Assembly (NCBI GenBank): GCA_943787265.1
Contig: CALSLT010000050.1
Location: forward strand, 23,891-87,890
Reading direction: 5' to 3'
DNA from: an uncultured Planctomycetaceae bacterium
Lineage (GTDB): Bacteria; Planctomycetota; Planctomycetia; Planctomycetales; Planctomycetaceae
Length of the DNA: 64,000 nucleotides
The notes beneath the pieces were generated by a model. That model saw nothing but the letters and a program-made list of their open reading frames with translations, was not told the origin of the DNA and made no database searches. This document shows, one piece after another, positions 1 through 10,334 of the stretch. The number at the start of each line of letters is the position of its first letter. Positions within the stretch are counted from its first letter, which is position 1. Made by a program: the position numbers and the translations under genes.

Positions 1-3000
1 CGTTACCGCAGTCAATGTGAATTTCTCTGAGAATGTTACCGGCGTTGGTGCGTCTGATTTTACGCTGACGCAGTCTCAGGCAATTCTCGGGACCAGTGGT
101 CTGGGCGTCGGTCCGATCTCCGTTGTTACAGGGTCTACTGCTGGGTTGACGAGTGGGTCTTTCGTTACAATTGCGGGAGTTAACGGAAATCTTGCGGCTA
201 ATGGTACGTTTACGATCACCGTGGTCGATGCAACCACATTTACTCTGAACGGAACTGTTGGGGACGGAGCATACTCGGGCGGAGGTCAGTGGACGCAGGA
301 TATCAACCTTGTCGCAGCAGGAGTCACCGTACAGGGTGTTGGTGGCAGTGCGTCAGAGTACACAATTAGCCTTGGAAGCGTTACGAACGCGATCGGGACG
401 TATGTTCTGACGCTTGATCCGCTTAACTCTTTCATTCAGGACACGGGTGGTAATCTTCTTCTGGTCGGTGCAACGGACACATGGACAATCGTGCCGGACA
501 CCACTGCCCCGACAGGTATGATTGTCGACGTTCGTCCGGATCCGCGGATCAACGATGCCGGGCTTGTCACAATCGAGTTCGACGAACCAGTGGTCGGTCT
601 GGATATTTCAGACTTCACTCTGACGCGTGATATTGGTGGTGGTGCAGTCGCCCTTGATATCAGCGGGTTGGCTGTGAACTCAGTCGGCGGCAGCATGTCT
701 GATTACACAATTGATCTGAGTACGGTAACAGGAGCCGATGGAACGTATACACTGACACTTGTCGCTACGGATTCGGATGTTCTTGATTTGACGGGCAATT
801 CGCTTGTGTCCGACGACGCAGACACCTGGACCGTCGGAGAAGATGGAGCTGCGACTGGAGACCTCGACATTACGGACACGTCCGGTCGCCTGCGAATCAT
901 GGGAGCTGGTTCTGCTCAGACGGTCATCAACGCCAACAATCTTGATCGAGTTTTTCATATCCTCGATAATGTGGTATTGGAAGTCATTGATGTCACCGTG
1001 ACCGGTGGACTGGTCGAAGGCGGTGGGAATGGTGGCGGAATTCTTAACAGCGGACAGCTTCTGGTGTCCGGGTCGAGCATTACTCGTAATACGACAGGCG
1101 GAGACGGTGGCGGGATTCACAGCGACAGTGCAGGCCAACTGACTCTTACTGCATCGACAGTCAGTAATAACGCCGCTCAGTTCGGCGGTGGCGTGTATAG
1201 TGATGACGACTCAACACTGACTCTTGCCAACGGAACGGTAATTGCTGGCAACACTGCAACTTTCGACGGAGGGGGCATCTACAACGACCGTCGCGGGCTT
1301 ATTACGATTGGCGACAGCTCCGTTCGTGCGAACACGGCAGGTCGCGATGGCGGCGGATTCTATGTTAATGATGTTTCAGTGACGACAGTCACTGACTCGG
1401 TGTTCGAAGACAACACGGCAACTCGCAGTGGTGGTGGGATCTTCAACGAGCAGACGGCATCGTTGATACTTACCAACAGCACGCTTACGAATAATGACTC
1501 CGGATTCGCTGGTGGTGGTCTGTATAATGACGACGGTACTGTATCGGTCGCAGACAGTTCAATTACATTGAACACTTCGTCGTTCGACGCCGGAGCAATC
1601 TTCAATCAGTCGGCAGGAGTCATAACGGTTACCGATTCCACGTTCTCAGCAAATCAAGCGGCACGAGATGCGGGTGCAGTTAAGAATTTCGGAACATTAA
1701 CGCTTTCCGCGAGTAGCTTCGGTTTAAACCAAGCTGGGCGTGACGGTGGAGCCGTTCAGAATCTAAATGTTCTTGATGTGACGAATTCAGAATTCGTCGG
1801 AAACTCTGCAGAGCAAGGTGGCGCGATTCAGAACAATGACATTGCAGTTTTGACCGTGACCGGTACGACGTTGGAAGGCAATGTGGCGACTCTACGCGGC
1901 GGCGGGGTGCATAATACCAGCACTGGGCGGGCGACGATCCAAGACACTACGTTTGCTGCGAATGCAGCCGGAACAGACGGGGGTGGCATTTACCATGACT
2001 CCGACGATGTCGTAAGTGTCTTGCGAAGCACGCTTTCCCTTAATACTGCGGCTGGCAATGGGGCAGGAATCAACAATCAACGGGTTATGACCGTTGTGAA
2101 CAGCACGGTGTCTGGGAATGCTGCTGGTGGTGCTGGCGGTGGTTTGTTTAACGGCGAGTCGTTAACGATTACTCAGAGCACGATCTTTCAGAACTCAGCG
2201 GCGGGAGTCGACACAGACAATGACATGACGCCGGATGCGTTTGGTGGTGGAGTCTTCAATAACGCTCCGTTTGATCCGGTGACTGTTAAAAATACGATCA
2301 TCGCGGGCAATTCTGGTGGACTTGATCCAGATGTCGATGGATTCGGATTTACTTCCTCAGGAAATAACCTGATCGGCGACATTGGTGGTGGCACTGGCTT
2401 CACAGATAACCTGGCAGGAGACATTGTTGGATCACTTGGGACGGCAGTCGTTGACCCGCAGTTGGGCCCACTTTCTAACAATGGCGGGCCGACACTGACC
2501 CATGCTCTACTTTCGGGCAGTCCGGCACGGGATGCTGGGAATAACGTCAACCCGCCTACGACCGATCAACGTGGCTTCTCACGTATTGTTGACGGTGACG
2601 GAAACGGGATCGCTACGATTGATATCGGGGCCTACGAATCTGGATTCGTCAGCAACAGTTTCACTGACACAGTTGATGTGTTCCCTGGCGACCGAGTAAG
2701 TGCTGATTCCGATGGATTCAGTTCGTTGCGGGCCTCGGTTATCGAAGCCAATACGTTGCCTGGCAATAATACAATTGTTCTTGGTGCCGGTGAATTCACG
2801 TTGTCAGTTCCTGGGCGAGACGAAGACGGAGCCCTGTCGGGTGACTTGGACATTACGGACAATCTGACAATCATGGGGGCCGGTGCGGGTGAAACCATTA
2901 TCGATGGAGCTAGCCTTGACCGTGTTTTTGATGTCCACCCTGGAGTGACACTAAACCTCAGTGGTGTCACAGTCATTGGTGGATTTGCCGAGGCTGGGGG

Positions 3001-6000
3001 GGGGATTCGTAATCGTGGCGTCCTGTTCATTGACGGAGTGCGAATCCAAAGCAATACCGCCGATTTTGGTGGCGGTATCTTTACTGGAAATGTCGTTGCC
3101 TCGCTGGAATCAGCAATCGACAATGTCGTGACGACATTGATCGTTGTCGATGGGACGGTACTTCCTCAGAACATTCCGTTCACGATTGTCGTCGACAACG
3201 AACAGATGACGGTAACTGGAATCAGCGATGATGTATTGACGGTCACCCGCGGCGTCAATGGGACGACGGCCTCGACTCATGTTGCCAGTGCGAATGTCAC
3301 GGTCGAAGGGCGGACTACGATTACAAACTCGTTGGTTGGTGGTCGGTTCAACCCAATCGACATGGTCGATGAAGGAAATCACGCGAATGTGCAGGGAGGT
3401 GGGCTGTTTAACGAAGGCATTCTCGTTGTCAGTTCATCAGTAATCTCTGGCAATCAGGCCAATGCTCAAGGTGGCGGTGTATTCAATGACGGAACCGCAA
3501 CATTTACCGCAACCACAATTGGCGGCATCGATGTTGGGAATGATCAATTTGGCAACGTTTCCGATTCTCGTGGTGGCGGTATTTACAATATTCACCGCTT
3601 TGGTGAGTTGGCGACCGGCATTAATGATACGGCGATTACGCTGACGGTTTCTGATGTGTCCGCATTCCCGACAACTCCGTCGTTCGACTTGCGTATTGGC
3701 AGCGAGGAAGTGCGAGTCACAGCGATTGCGGGAAACTCTTTCACCATCACTCGAGGTGTGAATGGGACTTTGGCGACCGATCATCCTCAGGGTGAGATCG
3801 CATCGCTCATTGGTCAAAGTGAGTTGACAATCACTCAGAGCACAATTGCTGGAAACAGATCTAGTTCTAACGGTGCCGGTGTCTTCAACGGTGATGAGCT
3901 GATCGTTTCGGGCAGCACGTTCTCTGGGAATCAGGCTGGCGGAGTTGGTGGAGGTATCGCAACAGTCGGTGCTACGACGATCAGAAATACGACGGTCACC
4001 GCGAACTCATCAGTGACACGAGGCGGTGGGATCGCGAATGATGGTTCAAATGAAGTGCGACTCCGTAACACGATTGTCGCATTCAACACTGGCTCAGCCG
4101 CCACGACGCCTGACAGTGATACTCGCGGAGTGTTCATTTCCGAAGGCACCAACCTCATTGGTGACGTCGGCATAGCGACAGGCTTTACGAATGGAGTCAA
4201 CGGAGACCAGGTTGGCTCGACAGCAAGTCCGTTTGACCCAGTGTTAGGGCCACTATCAGACAACGGCGGTCCGACTCTGACGCACGCTGTGCTGTCAGGT
4301 AGTCCGGCAATCGATAGTGGAGACAATACTGGCGGCCCGGATGAGGATCAGCGCGGTGAACCTCGTCCAACAGACACGAGTGCAGACATCGGTGCCTTCG
4401 AGTTGGGTGGCGTTTCAATCCTGATTGATTCGGTCTCAATCGCAGAGGGAGCATCCGGCCAGACACCGATGGTCTTCAACCTTCGCTTGTCACGTCCGAC
4501 TATTCAGCCGGTAAGCGTCAACTACTCGGTGATCGCAGGTTTGGTGATTGTTGATCCGATGACAGGTGGAAACGTCGGCAACACTGCTCTGGCCGGCAAT
4601 GACTTTCTGCCGGATATGGGGACGATCACGTTTACTCCAGGTGAACTCGTGGCTTCGCTGACAGTGCTTGTCAATGGCGACACGATGATCGAGGCGGACG
4701 AGACATTTGACGTCGTTCTCTCCAACCCTGTGAACGCGATTCTGGTTGATGGGATGGGAGCAACTCAGGCGACAATCGCAGGGACAGGGACGATTCTCAA
4801 TGATGACACGTCCGTTTCGATTGATGATGTCGTGCAGCGTGAATTGGATTCAGGAACGTCCACTTTCGATTTTACAGTGACTCTTTCCGAGTCAACAGTC
4901 GAAACGGTGGCGGTCGATTTTGCTACGTCAGTCGGACCAGGGCCGAATGCAGCTACAGCTGGTGTGGATTACCAGGCACAGGCTGGTACGCTTACATTTG
5001 CACCAGGTGAAACGTCGAAGACTGTTTCGATTGTTGTTGCCGGTGACACTTCTTCTGAAGTCTTTGAAACATTCGCTGTTGATCTGACGATCGCGTCCAG
5101 TTCAGCTCAATTACTGGATGGGCAGGGGCTTGGTACGATCCAGAATGACGATGTTCGACTCGTCATTGTTGGTGGTATGGTCAACGAAACAACAGGTGTT
5201 GATACGGTGTTGCCATTCACTGTGACGATGGTTGCAGATGACGGGGTCACTCCCGTTCAGAATGCTTTGGCAGTGGAAGTTGACCTGAGCACAGCAGACG
5301 GAACCGCGACGGGTGGGGCCGACTTCACGGCTCTGGCCGGCCAGACCGTTACGATTCCGATTGGAATGACCTCTGTCACTCAGAATGTGGCGATCATCGG
5401 TGATTCAGTCTTCGAAGGTGGAGCCACGGGTACCGCTGAAGAATTTACACTCGGGTTCGATACTGGGACTGTCACACTTGGGGGGGCTTCCTACACCGAA
5501 GTTGTAACAACGCTCGGCGTGCCCGCAACAGGTAGTATTGTTGATGACGAGCTGCCTCCGACTGTCTGGGTTATTCGTGCTACGGCCGCCAATCCGACGA
5601 CGACCGGCGAACTGTTCCGTGACGGAACCGACGATGGCATGTTCAATCCGTTGTTCGTGCGGGACTTTGATCTGACTGGTAACACTGAAACAGTAAATGG
5701 CGACCCAGGCACACAGAACGACCGGTTCATTGTGGACTTTGTGCGTGGTAACCCGATTCCGGACGGTGGCTTGGTGATTGACGGTGGAGACGAAACATCT
5801 GGCGACTCTCTGGAAATCGTCGATGGCTCTGCAACAATCACGTTCGACAGTGTCGTTTATACGTCGACTGGTGTTGATTCCGGCACGATCGTGATTGATG
5901 ACGGCGTTATGGTGCCGACTCGAACTATCACCTACGCAGAACTCGAACCAGTGCTCGACACGGTTGCTGCCGTTGATCGAACATTCACGATCAACTCGGT

Positions 6001-6379
6001 CGCCAATCCGGGTGACCACGATATCGACGTTGCCAATGCTGGCGGTCGTACAATCATCAGCGACAACGGAACCAGTGCCTTTGAAAGTGTCGAGTTTACA
6101 AACCCAACTTCGACGCTGACGCTAAACGCTGGCGACGGTGACAACACCATCACAGTGGGAGCACTCGATGCAGGGTTTGGGGCATCATTCACAATCGACG
6201 CTGAAGACGGCGACGACACCCTCACCGCAACGGCCACCAACATCGCCTTGTCGATTGTCGGTGGTGACGGTGCAGATACTCTGCTCGGCGGAACTCTGAA
6301 CGATACGATCGACGGCGGAACAGGAGACGGACAGCATCGACGGCGGGACAGGAAACGACTCACTCGCCGGTGGAGCTGA
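1..6379 (+). CDS. Giant secreted adhesin-like protein, N-terminal portion in this window (5' end outside)
   Basis: The frame is open from base 2, so the gene begins before the window. Residue numbers count from base 17. Residues 1-290 are Ig-like 'bacterial surface' repeats (motif VNFSENVTG, then LTLVATDSDVLDLTGN), with a small inserted domain at about 30-95 (NGNLAANGTFTITVVDATTF). Residues 290-760 and 940-1340 are right-handed beta-helix blocks of GGGI-N-G repeats, like polymorphic outer-membrane proteins. Each ends in a choice-of-anchor Q module (NNLIGD ... LGPLSNNGGPTLTHALLSGSPA ... IDIGAYE). Two similar inserts near residues 1035-1095 and 1195-1255 share TRGVNGT. Three Calx-beta-like repeats follow at about 1470-1820. 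The last 20 or so residues are out of frame: a +1 shift at 6329-6330 separates this part from the RTX tail. Probably exported and surface-exposed; the binding partner is unknown. Confidence 0.85.
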   Translation, partial: VTAVNVNFSENVTGVGASDFTLTQSQAILGTSGLGVGPISVVTGSTAGLTSGSFVTIAGVNGNLAANGTFTITVVDATTFTLNGTVGDGAYSGGGQWTQDINLVAAGVTVQGVGGSASEYTISLGSVTNAIGTYVLTLDPLNSFIQDTGGNLLLVGATDTWTIVPDTTAPTGMIVDVRPDPRINDAGLVTIEFDEPVVGLDISDFTLTRDIGGGAVALDISGLAVNSVGGSMSDYTIDLSTVTGADGTYTLTLVATDSDVLDLTGNSLVSDDADTWTVGEDGAATGDLDITDTSGRLRIMGAGSAQTVINANNLDRVFHILDNVVLEVIDVTVTGGLVEGGGNGGGILNSGQLLVSGSSITRNTTGGDGGGIHSDSAGQLTLTASTVSNNAAQFGGGVYSDDDSTLTLANGTVIAGNTATFDGGGIYNDRRGLITIGDSSVRANTAGRDGGGFYVNDVSVTTVTDSVFEDNTATRSGGGIFNEQTASLILTNSTLTNNDSGFAGGGLYNDDGTVSVADSSITLNTSSFDAGAIFNQSAGVITVTDSTFSANQAARDAGAVKNFGTLTLSASSFGLNQAGRDGGAVQNLNVLDVTNSEFVGNSAEQGGAIQNNDIAVLTVTGTTLEGNVATLRGGGVHNTSTGRATIQDTTFAANAAGTDGGGIYHDSDDVVSVLRSTLSLNTAAGNGAGINNQRVMTVVNSTVSGNAAGGAGGGLFNGESLTITQSTIFQNSAAGVDTDNDMTPDAFGGGVFNNAPFDPVTVKNTIIAGNSGGLDPDVDGFGFTSSGNNLIGDIGGGTGFTDNLAGDIVGSLGTAVVDPQLGPLSNNGGPTLTHALLSGSPARDAGNNVNPPTTDQRGFSRIVDGDGNGIATIDIGAYESGFVSNSFTDTVDVFPGDRVSADSDGFSSLRASVIEANTLPGNNTIVLGAGEFTLSVPGRDEDGALSGDLDITDNLTIMGAGAGETIIDGASLDRVFDVHPGVTLNLSGVTVIGGFAEAGGGIRNRGVLFIDGVRIQSNTADFGGGIFTGNVVASLESAIDNVVTTLIVVDGTVLPQNIPFTIVVDNEQMTVTGISDDVLTVTRGVNGTTASTHVASANVTVEGRTTITNSLVGGRFNPIDMVDEGNHANVQGGGLFNEGILVVSSSVISGNQANAQGGGVFNDGTATFTATTIGGIDVGNDQFGNVSDSRGGGIYNIHRFGELATGINDTAITLTVSDVSAFPTTPSFDLRIGSEEVRVTAIAGNSFTITRGVNGTLATDHPQGEIASLIGQSELTITQSTIAGNRSSSNGAGVFNGDELIVSGSTFSGNQAGGVGGGIATVGATTIRNTTVTANSSVTRGGGIANDGSNEVRLRNTIVAFNTGSAATTPDSDTRGVFISEGTNLIGDVGIATGFTNGVNGDQVGSTASPFDPVLGPLSDNGGPTLTHAVLSGSPAIDSGDNTGGPDEDQRGEPRPTDTSADIGAFELGGVSILIDSVSIAEGASGQTPMVFNLRLSRPTIQPVSVNYSVIAGLVIVDPMTGGNVGNTALAGNDFLPDMGTITFTPGELVASLTVLVNGDTMIEADETFDVVLSNPVNAILVDGMGATQATIAGTGTILNDDTSVSIDDVVQRELDSGTSTFDFTVTLSESTVETVAVDFATSVGPGPNAATAGVDYQAQAGTLTFAPGETSKTVSIVVAGDTSSEVFETFAVDLTIASSSAQLLDGQGLGTIQNDDVRLVIVGGMVNETTGVDTVLPFTVTMVADDGVTPVQNALAVEVDLSTADGTATGGADFTALAGQTVTIPIGMTSVTQNVAIIGDSVFEGGATGTAEEFTLGFDTGTVTLGGASYTEVVTTLGVPATGSIVDDELPPTVWVIRATAANPTTTGELFRDGTDDGMFNPLFVRDFDLTGNTETVNGDPGTQNDRFIVDFVRGNPIPDGGLVIDGGDETSGDSLEIVDGSATITFDSVVYTSTGVDSGTIVIDDGVMVPTRTITYAELEPVLDTVAAVDRTFTINSVANPGDHDIDVANAGGRTIISDNGTSAFESVEFTNPTSTLTLNAGDGDNTITVGALDAGFGASFTIDAEDGDDTLTATATNIALSIVGGDGADTLLGGTLNDTIDGGTGDGQHRRRDRKRLTRRWS

Positions 6380-8588
6380 CAATGACACCGTCAAAGGTGG
6401 ATCGGGTACTGACTCAATCGACGGCGGAGCTGGCAACGACTCGATCGAAGGTGGTGCCGATGGCGACACGCTGATCGGCGGCACTGAGGACGACACGATT
6501 CTGGGCGAAGACGGCGATGACAGCATCGACGGCGGTGCCGGGACGGATAGCCTGGATGGCGGAGCTGGCAACGACACGATCACTGGCGGCGACGGCGGAG
6601 ACAACATTGCCGGCGGTAGTGGCCAGGACTCGCTCGATGGCGGTGGAGACGCCGACACTGTCGACGGCGGAGCAGACAACGACACCGTCCTTGGTGGAAG
6701 TGGGACTGACATTGTTGCCGGCGGTGAAGGTGACGACTCAGTCGACGGTGGTTCTGACAATGACACACTGTCAGGCGGCGGCGGGACTGACACTCTTGTT
6801 GGCGGCACCGGCGATGACCAGGTGTCCGAAGTTGCTGTCGACGCAGAGTCGATCGTCCTGACCGATACGACTTTGACTGTCGGCGGGCTCAGCGACACGA
6901 TCAGTGGAGTCGAGGAGTTCATCCTGACTGGTGGCGATCTGAGCTCGAGCATCGATGCGAGTGCCTACACACTCGGCAACGTTACGATCAACGGCGAAGG
7001 CGGCGATGACACACTGGTTGGTAGCGATGGCGACGACTTCATCAACGGTGGGTCGGGCAACGATACTCTTACCGGCGGCCTGGGCAACGATTCGATGCTT
7101 GGTGGAGCTGGCAGCGACAGCCTTGACGGCGGCTCTGCCAATGACACGCTGGCCGGCAACGGTGGTAACGACACGCTAAACGGTGGTGCCGGCCTGGACA
7201 GTATCGATGGTGGAACGGGTGCTGACGTCATCGATGGTGGCGACGATAACGACACCGTTCTCGCGGGGGCTGGGGCAGACTTGGTCGACGGTGGTCTCGG
7301 TAACGACCGCTTGCTGGGTGAAGGGCAGGACGACACGCTGAATGGCAACGACGGTGATGATACGCTGATCGGCGGAACCGGCGGTGACATGATTCGCGGC
7401 GGAGCTGGTATCGACAATCTGAACGGCAACAGTGGCCGAGACGATCTCGATGGCGGAGCCGATGACGATACTGCTTTCGGCGGTTCCGGTCAGGACACGC
7501 TGACCGGTGGCCAGGGGATCGATAACCTGGACGGCCAGGGCTCATCGTTTGACACGATTCGTTTGACAGGCGAAGCGATCGACGATGTCTTTACGCTGGA
7601 TCGGAACGCGAATTTCAATCAACTTCGTAAGACTTCGGGGACTACATACGGAGTCAACTTCAAGCGAACTGAAACGATTGAGCTCAACACGCTGGATGGC
7701 AACGACACGATCACGGTTATCGGCGACCTGAACGGCTCAGATGGCAACGCGGCCTTTGTTGTCGACTTCGGAAATGGCAACAACTCGCTCGACGCTTCGC
7801 TCAACACTGATGCAGGCAAGACATTCATCGTCACCGCCGGCACAGGTAACGACACGCTGAAAGGTTCGGCTGGCGACGACAATCTGAACGGTGCCTCGGG
7901 CGATGACTCGATCGATGGCGGAGCTGGAGAAGACACCCTGACCGGCGGTGCCGGGGCTGACATCCTCAACGGAGATGTCGGTGCTGACTTGATCAACGGC
8001 GGTACCGAGAATGATACGATTTCTGGTGGTTCAGAGATCGACACCTTGAACGCCGGCGACGGCGACGATTCAGTTCGCGGCGGCGACGGCAATGACTTGA
8101 TCAACGGTGAGGACGGCAACGACCTTCTCTACGGAGACGCCGGGAACGACAGCATCCTCGGTGGTCGGGGTGACGACTCGGTGGATGGCGGTGCTGACAA
8201 CGACACCGTGCTCGGCGAACGCGGCTTCGACGTGATTAAGGGGGGAGACGGCGATGACTCACTCGTCGGCGGCGATCACGACGACATCATCGACGGCGGA
8301 AACGGCAACGACCTGGTCAACGGTAACCTTGGCCGCGATGTGCTGTTGGGTGGGGCGGACCAGGATACCCTGCTCGGTGGTTCTGACGCCGATACCCTCC
8401 TTGGCGGGACCGGAGCGGACGACATTCGCGGTCAGGGATCATCAGGTGATGTCCAGGTCGGCGAAACCGGGTTGGCCGGAACAGGTGATGACACACCGGA
8501 CGTGGGTGACACGTTCGATTCAGTCACCGAGATCGACAACGCGTTCGTTCTGGATACGGCCATCCTGGACAAGCTGAACTCGTTCTAA
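6330..8588 (+). CDS. RTX calcium-binding C-terminal part of the giant surface protein (frame-shifted continuation)
   Basis: Read in the frame starting GAC at 6330, this gives an unbroken series of nonapeptide RTX repeats (GGxGxDxIx, e.g. DSIDGGTGND, GGAGNDSIEGG) up to about 8450. It is interrupted once, at about 7540-7850, by a beta-rich spacer with DVFTLDRNANFNQ. The run then closes with a short acidic tail (DTFDSVTEIDNAF) and TAA at 8586. RTX repeats fold into Ca2+-bound beta-rolls outside the cell and are usual in type I-secreted or surface proteins. The upstream ORF ends out of frame at 6379, and deleting one G from GG at 6329-6330 joins the two exactly (GTGDDSIDGG), so these are one gene. 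An internal ATG at 6822 is unlikely to be a genuine start because the repeats run straight through it. Confidence 0.8.
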   Translation, partial: DSIDGGTGNDSLAGGADNDTVKGGSGTDSIDGGAGNDSIEGGADGDTLIGGTEDDTILGEDGDDSIDGGAGTDSLDGGAGNDTITGGDGGDNIAGGSGQDSLDGGGDADTVDGGADNDTVLGGSGTDIVAGGEGDDSVDGGSDNDTLSGGGGTDTLVGGTGDDQVSEVAVDAESIVLTDTTLTVGGLSDTISGVEEFILTGGDLSSSIDASAYTLGNVTINGEGGDDTLVGSDGDDFINGGSGNDTLTGGLGNDSMLGGAGSDSLDGGSANDTLAGNGGNDTLNGGAGLDSIDGGTGADVIDGGDDNDTVLAGAGADLVDGGLGNDRLLGEGQDDTLNGNDGDDTLIGGTGGDMIRGGAGIDNLNGNSGRDDLDGGADDDTAFGGSGQDTLTGGQGIDNLDGQGSSFDTIRLTGEAIDDVFTLDRNANFNQLRKTSGTTYGVNFKRTETIELNTLDGNDTITVIGDLNGSDGNAAFVVDFGNGNNSLDASLNTDAGKTFIVTAGTGNDTLKGSAGDDNLNGASGDDSIDGGAGEDTLTGGAGADILNGDVGADLINGGTENDTISGGSEIDTLNAGDGDDSVRGGDGNDLINGEDGNDLLYGDAGNDSILGGRGDDSVDGGADNDTVLGERGFDVIKGGDGDDSLVGGDHDDIIDGGNGNDLVNGNLGRDVLLGGADQDTLLGGSDADTLLGGTGADDIRGQGSSGDVQVGETGLAGTGDDTPDVGDTFDSVTEIDNAFVLDTAILDKLNSF

Positions 8589-8869
8589 GCTGAACGCGTT
8601 TCAGAGATGAGAATGGGCGATCGGGCAGTAATCGTTGACGGGAATCTTTGTACTGTTTTCGAATCAGTAGGCGACGAGGGCGGCTCTTCCGTCGGGAATG
8701 GAGAGCCGAGGCCGCGTCGTCGGGACTGCCAAAACGTCGAGTTGCTTCAACATATTGGGTTGGCTGAATAGAATCATTTCTCCGCGGAATCGACTTTTTG
8801 ACGATTCCACACGAAAGGTTCCCACCTCAGTCATTCCAGGTTGAGCAACTCAGCACGAAGGAGGCAGCG

Positions 8870-9805
8870 ATGCGATTTCTTTTGACACTTGGTGCGTTTG
8901 CGGCATTGCAGATTTCTCTCGCCCCGTTTGCTTTGGTCACGGCTCAGGCTGAAGATGCCAAAGAGCCCAAGGGCGTCAACATTGAGCTCACCGATGCGGA
9001 TAACGCCGCTCTGGCAAAGCTGCGAGAGCTCGGAGCGATGACGCTGCAGGTTGCTCAGAACGACAATCGGGTTGAGGTTGCCTATCACCTCTCCGATGGA
9101 AAAATCGGGAATGACCACGTCGCTCCGCTCAAAGGCCTGAAATGCGTTTACTCGCTGAATCTGCGAGGGACAGAAGTCGACGATAAAGGGGTCGCTCAGC
9201 TCGCTGGAACTACCGGACTGGTGAAGCTGCACCTCGAAAAGACGAAGGTCACAGACGCCGCTCTGAAGCACCTGACTAAGCTTGAGAGCCTTGAATACCT
9301 CAACGTCTACGGAACCGGCGTGACGAACGCAGGTCTCGATACGATCGTCCCGATGAAGAATCTCAAGAAGATTTACATCTGGCAGACGAAGGTCGACATC
9401 GAAGGTGTTGCGAAGCTGAAGAAAGCCCGACCTGACCTGAAGATCATCCCGGACTTGGTCGTCGATAAGAAACGGGCCGAGGAAGAAGCCATCCGTAAGG
9501 TTGAAGAAGAGAAGCGAAAAGCCGAGGAAGCCAAGAAGAAAGCAGCAGAAGACGCTAAGAAAAAGGCCGAAGAAGAAGCCAAAAAGAAGGCTGAAGCAGC
9601 GAAGAAAAAAGCCGAAGCTGAAAAGAAGAAGGCTGACGAAGCTAAGAAGGCGGCTGATGCTGCCAAAGCGAAGGCTGAAGCCGACAAAAAGGCTGCTGAC
9701 GCAAAACCAGCCGAGAAGAAGCCTGCCGAAAATAAGAAAGAAGCCGCTGCTGAGAAGAAGCCCGCAGATGCCAAGCCTGAAGAACCGAAGAAAGATGCGA
9801 AATAA
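8870..9805 (+). CDS. Exported leucine-rich-repeat protein with Lys/Ala/Glu-rich coiled-coil tail
   Basis: The start is the ATG at 8870, five bases after a full AAGGAGG ribosome-binding site at 8858-8864. It gives a 311-residue protein beginning MRFLLTLGAFAALQ, a Sec signal peptide ending near AQA. Residues 30-195 are ribonuclease-inhibitor-type leucine-rich repeats (LKGLKCVYSLNLRGTEV; LVKLHLEKTKVTDAALKHL), a fold used for protein binding. From about residue 205 the chain becomes a long charged helix of KKxAEEA repeats, then a PAEKKPA-rich tail. Such LRR proteins are abundant in planctomycetes and their partners are mostly unknown. It stands alone between the giant gene and rplX. Confidence 0.8.
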   Translation: MRFLLTLGAFAALQISLAPFALVTAQAEDAKEPKGVNIELTDADNAALAKLRELGAMTLQVAQNDNRVEVAYHLSDGKIGNDHVAPLKGLKCVYSLNLRGTEVDDKGVAQLAGTTGLVKLHLEKTKVTDAALKHLTKLESLEYLNVYGTGVTNAGLDTIVPMKNLKKIYIWQTKVDIEGVAKLKKARPDLKIIPDLVVDKKRAEEEAIRKVEEEKRKAEEAKKKAAEDAKKKAEEEAKKKAEAAKKKAEAEKKKADEAKKAADAAKAKAEADKKAADAKPAEKKPAENKKEAAAEKKPADAKPEEPKKDAK

Positions 9806-9954
9806 GGCATCGGAAGGTCAGGGCGGTCTGTTGTTTCCTTTCATAAATCTGGCTATCTTTCCTGCGCTTTTGCCGACGAAAATCCGAGATTAGCGTCGTT
9901 TCAGACACAGAATAACAGATTCAGACCGAAGCCGGTTTGAGGAGAGCGTTGAAG

Positions 9955-10308
9955 ATGTACATTCGCAATGGAGATACGGTCCAGGTTCTTGTTGGTGAGG
10001 ACAAAGGCAAACGCGGTCAGGTGACTGCCGTTAACACTAAGAAGAGCAAGGTGACCGTTCAGGGAATCAACGTTGCTCGTAAGCACATCAAGAAAGGGCA
10101 CCCGCAGAGCCCGCAGGGCGGTCGCCTAGACATCGAAGTGCCGCTGCACGCTTGCAAAGTCGCTCTGATCGACCCAACCACCGACAAACCAACGCGAGTC
10201 GGTTTCCGTTACCTCGATGACGGCAGCAAAGAACGATACGCCAAGAAGTCGGGAACGTCTCTCGGTCTGGTTTCACCGCCGAAAGCGTCGCGAGCAAAGA
10301 AGGCATAA
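9955..10308 (+). CDS. rplX: Large ribosomal subunit protein uL24 (L24)
   Basis: A 117-residue protein that binds 23S rRNA and helps start 50S assembly. The N-terminus MYIRNGDTVQVLVGEDKG is the KOW motif of L24, followed by the VTVQGINVARKHIKKG segment typical of the family. ATG 9955 is chosen because GAGGAG lies ten bases upstream (9939-9944); an upstream in-frame TTG would add six atypical residues. The C-terminus is extended beyond the core by about a dozen basic residues (SPPKASRAKKA). rplX normally sits between rplN and rplE; here it is alone, with its own terminator immediately after, so it may be a relocated single copy or a second copy. Confidence 0.95.
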   Translation: MYIRNGDTVQVLVGEDKGKRGQVTAVNTKKSKVTVQGINVARKHIKKGHPQSPQGGRLDIEVPLHACKVALIDPTTDKPTRVGFRYLDDGSKERYAKKSGTSLGLVSPPKASRAKKA

Positions 10309-10334
10309 TTACGGCCTTCTCTGAACTAACTATC

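Noticed and set aside
6600..8500. Tandem GGxGxD repeats as a CRISPR array or satellite
   Set aside because: The repeats are in frame, vary at synonymous sites and code for RTX nonapeptides; no constant repeat/spacer layout exists. No CRISPR array was seen anywhere.
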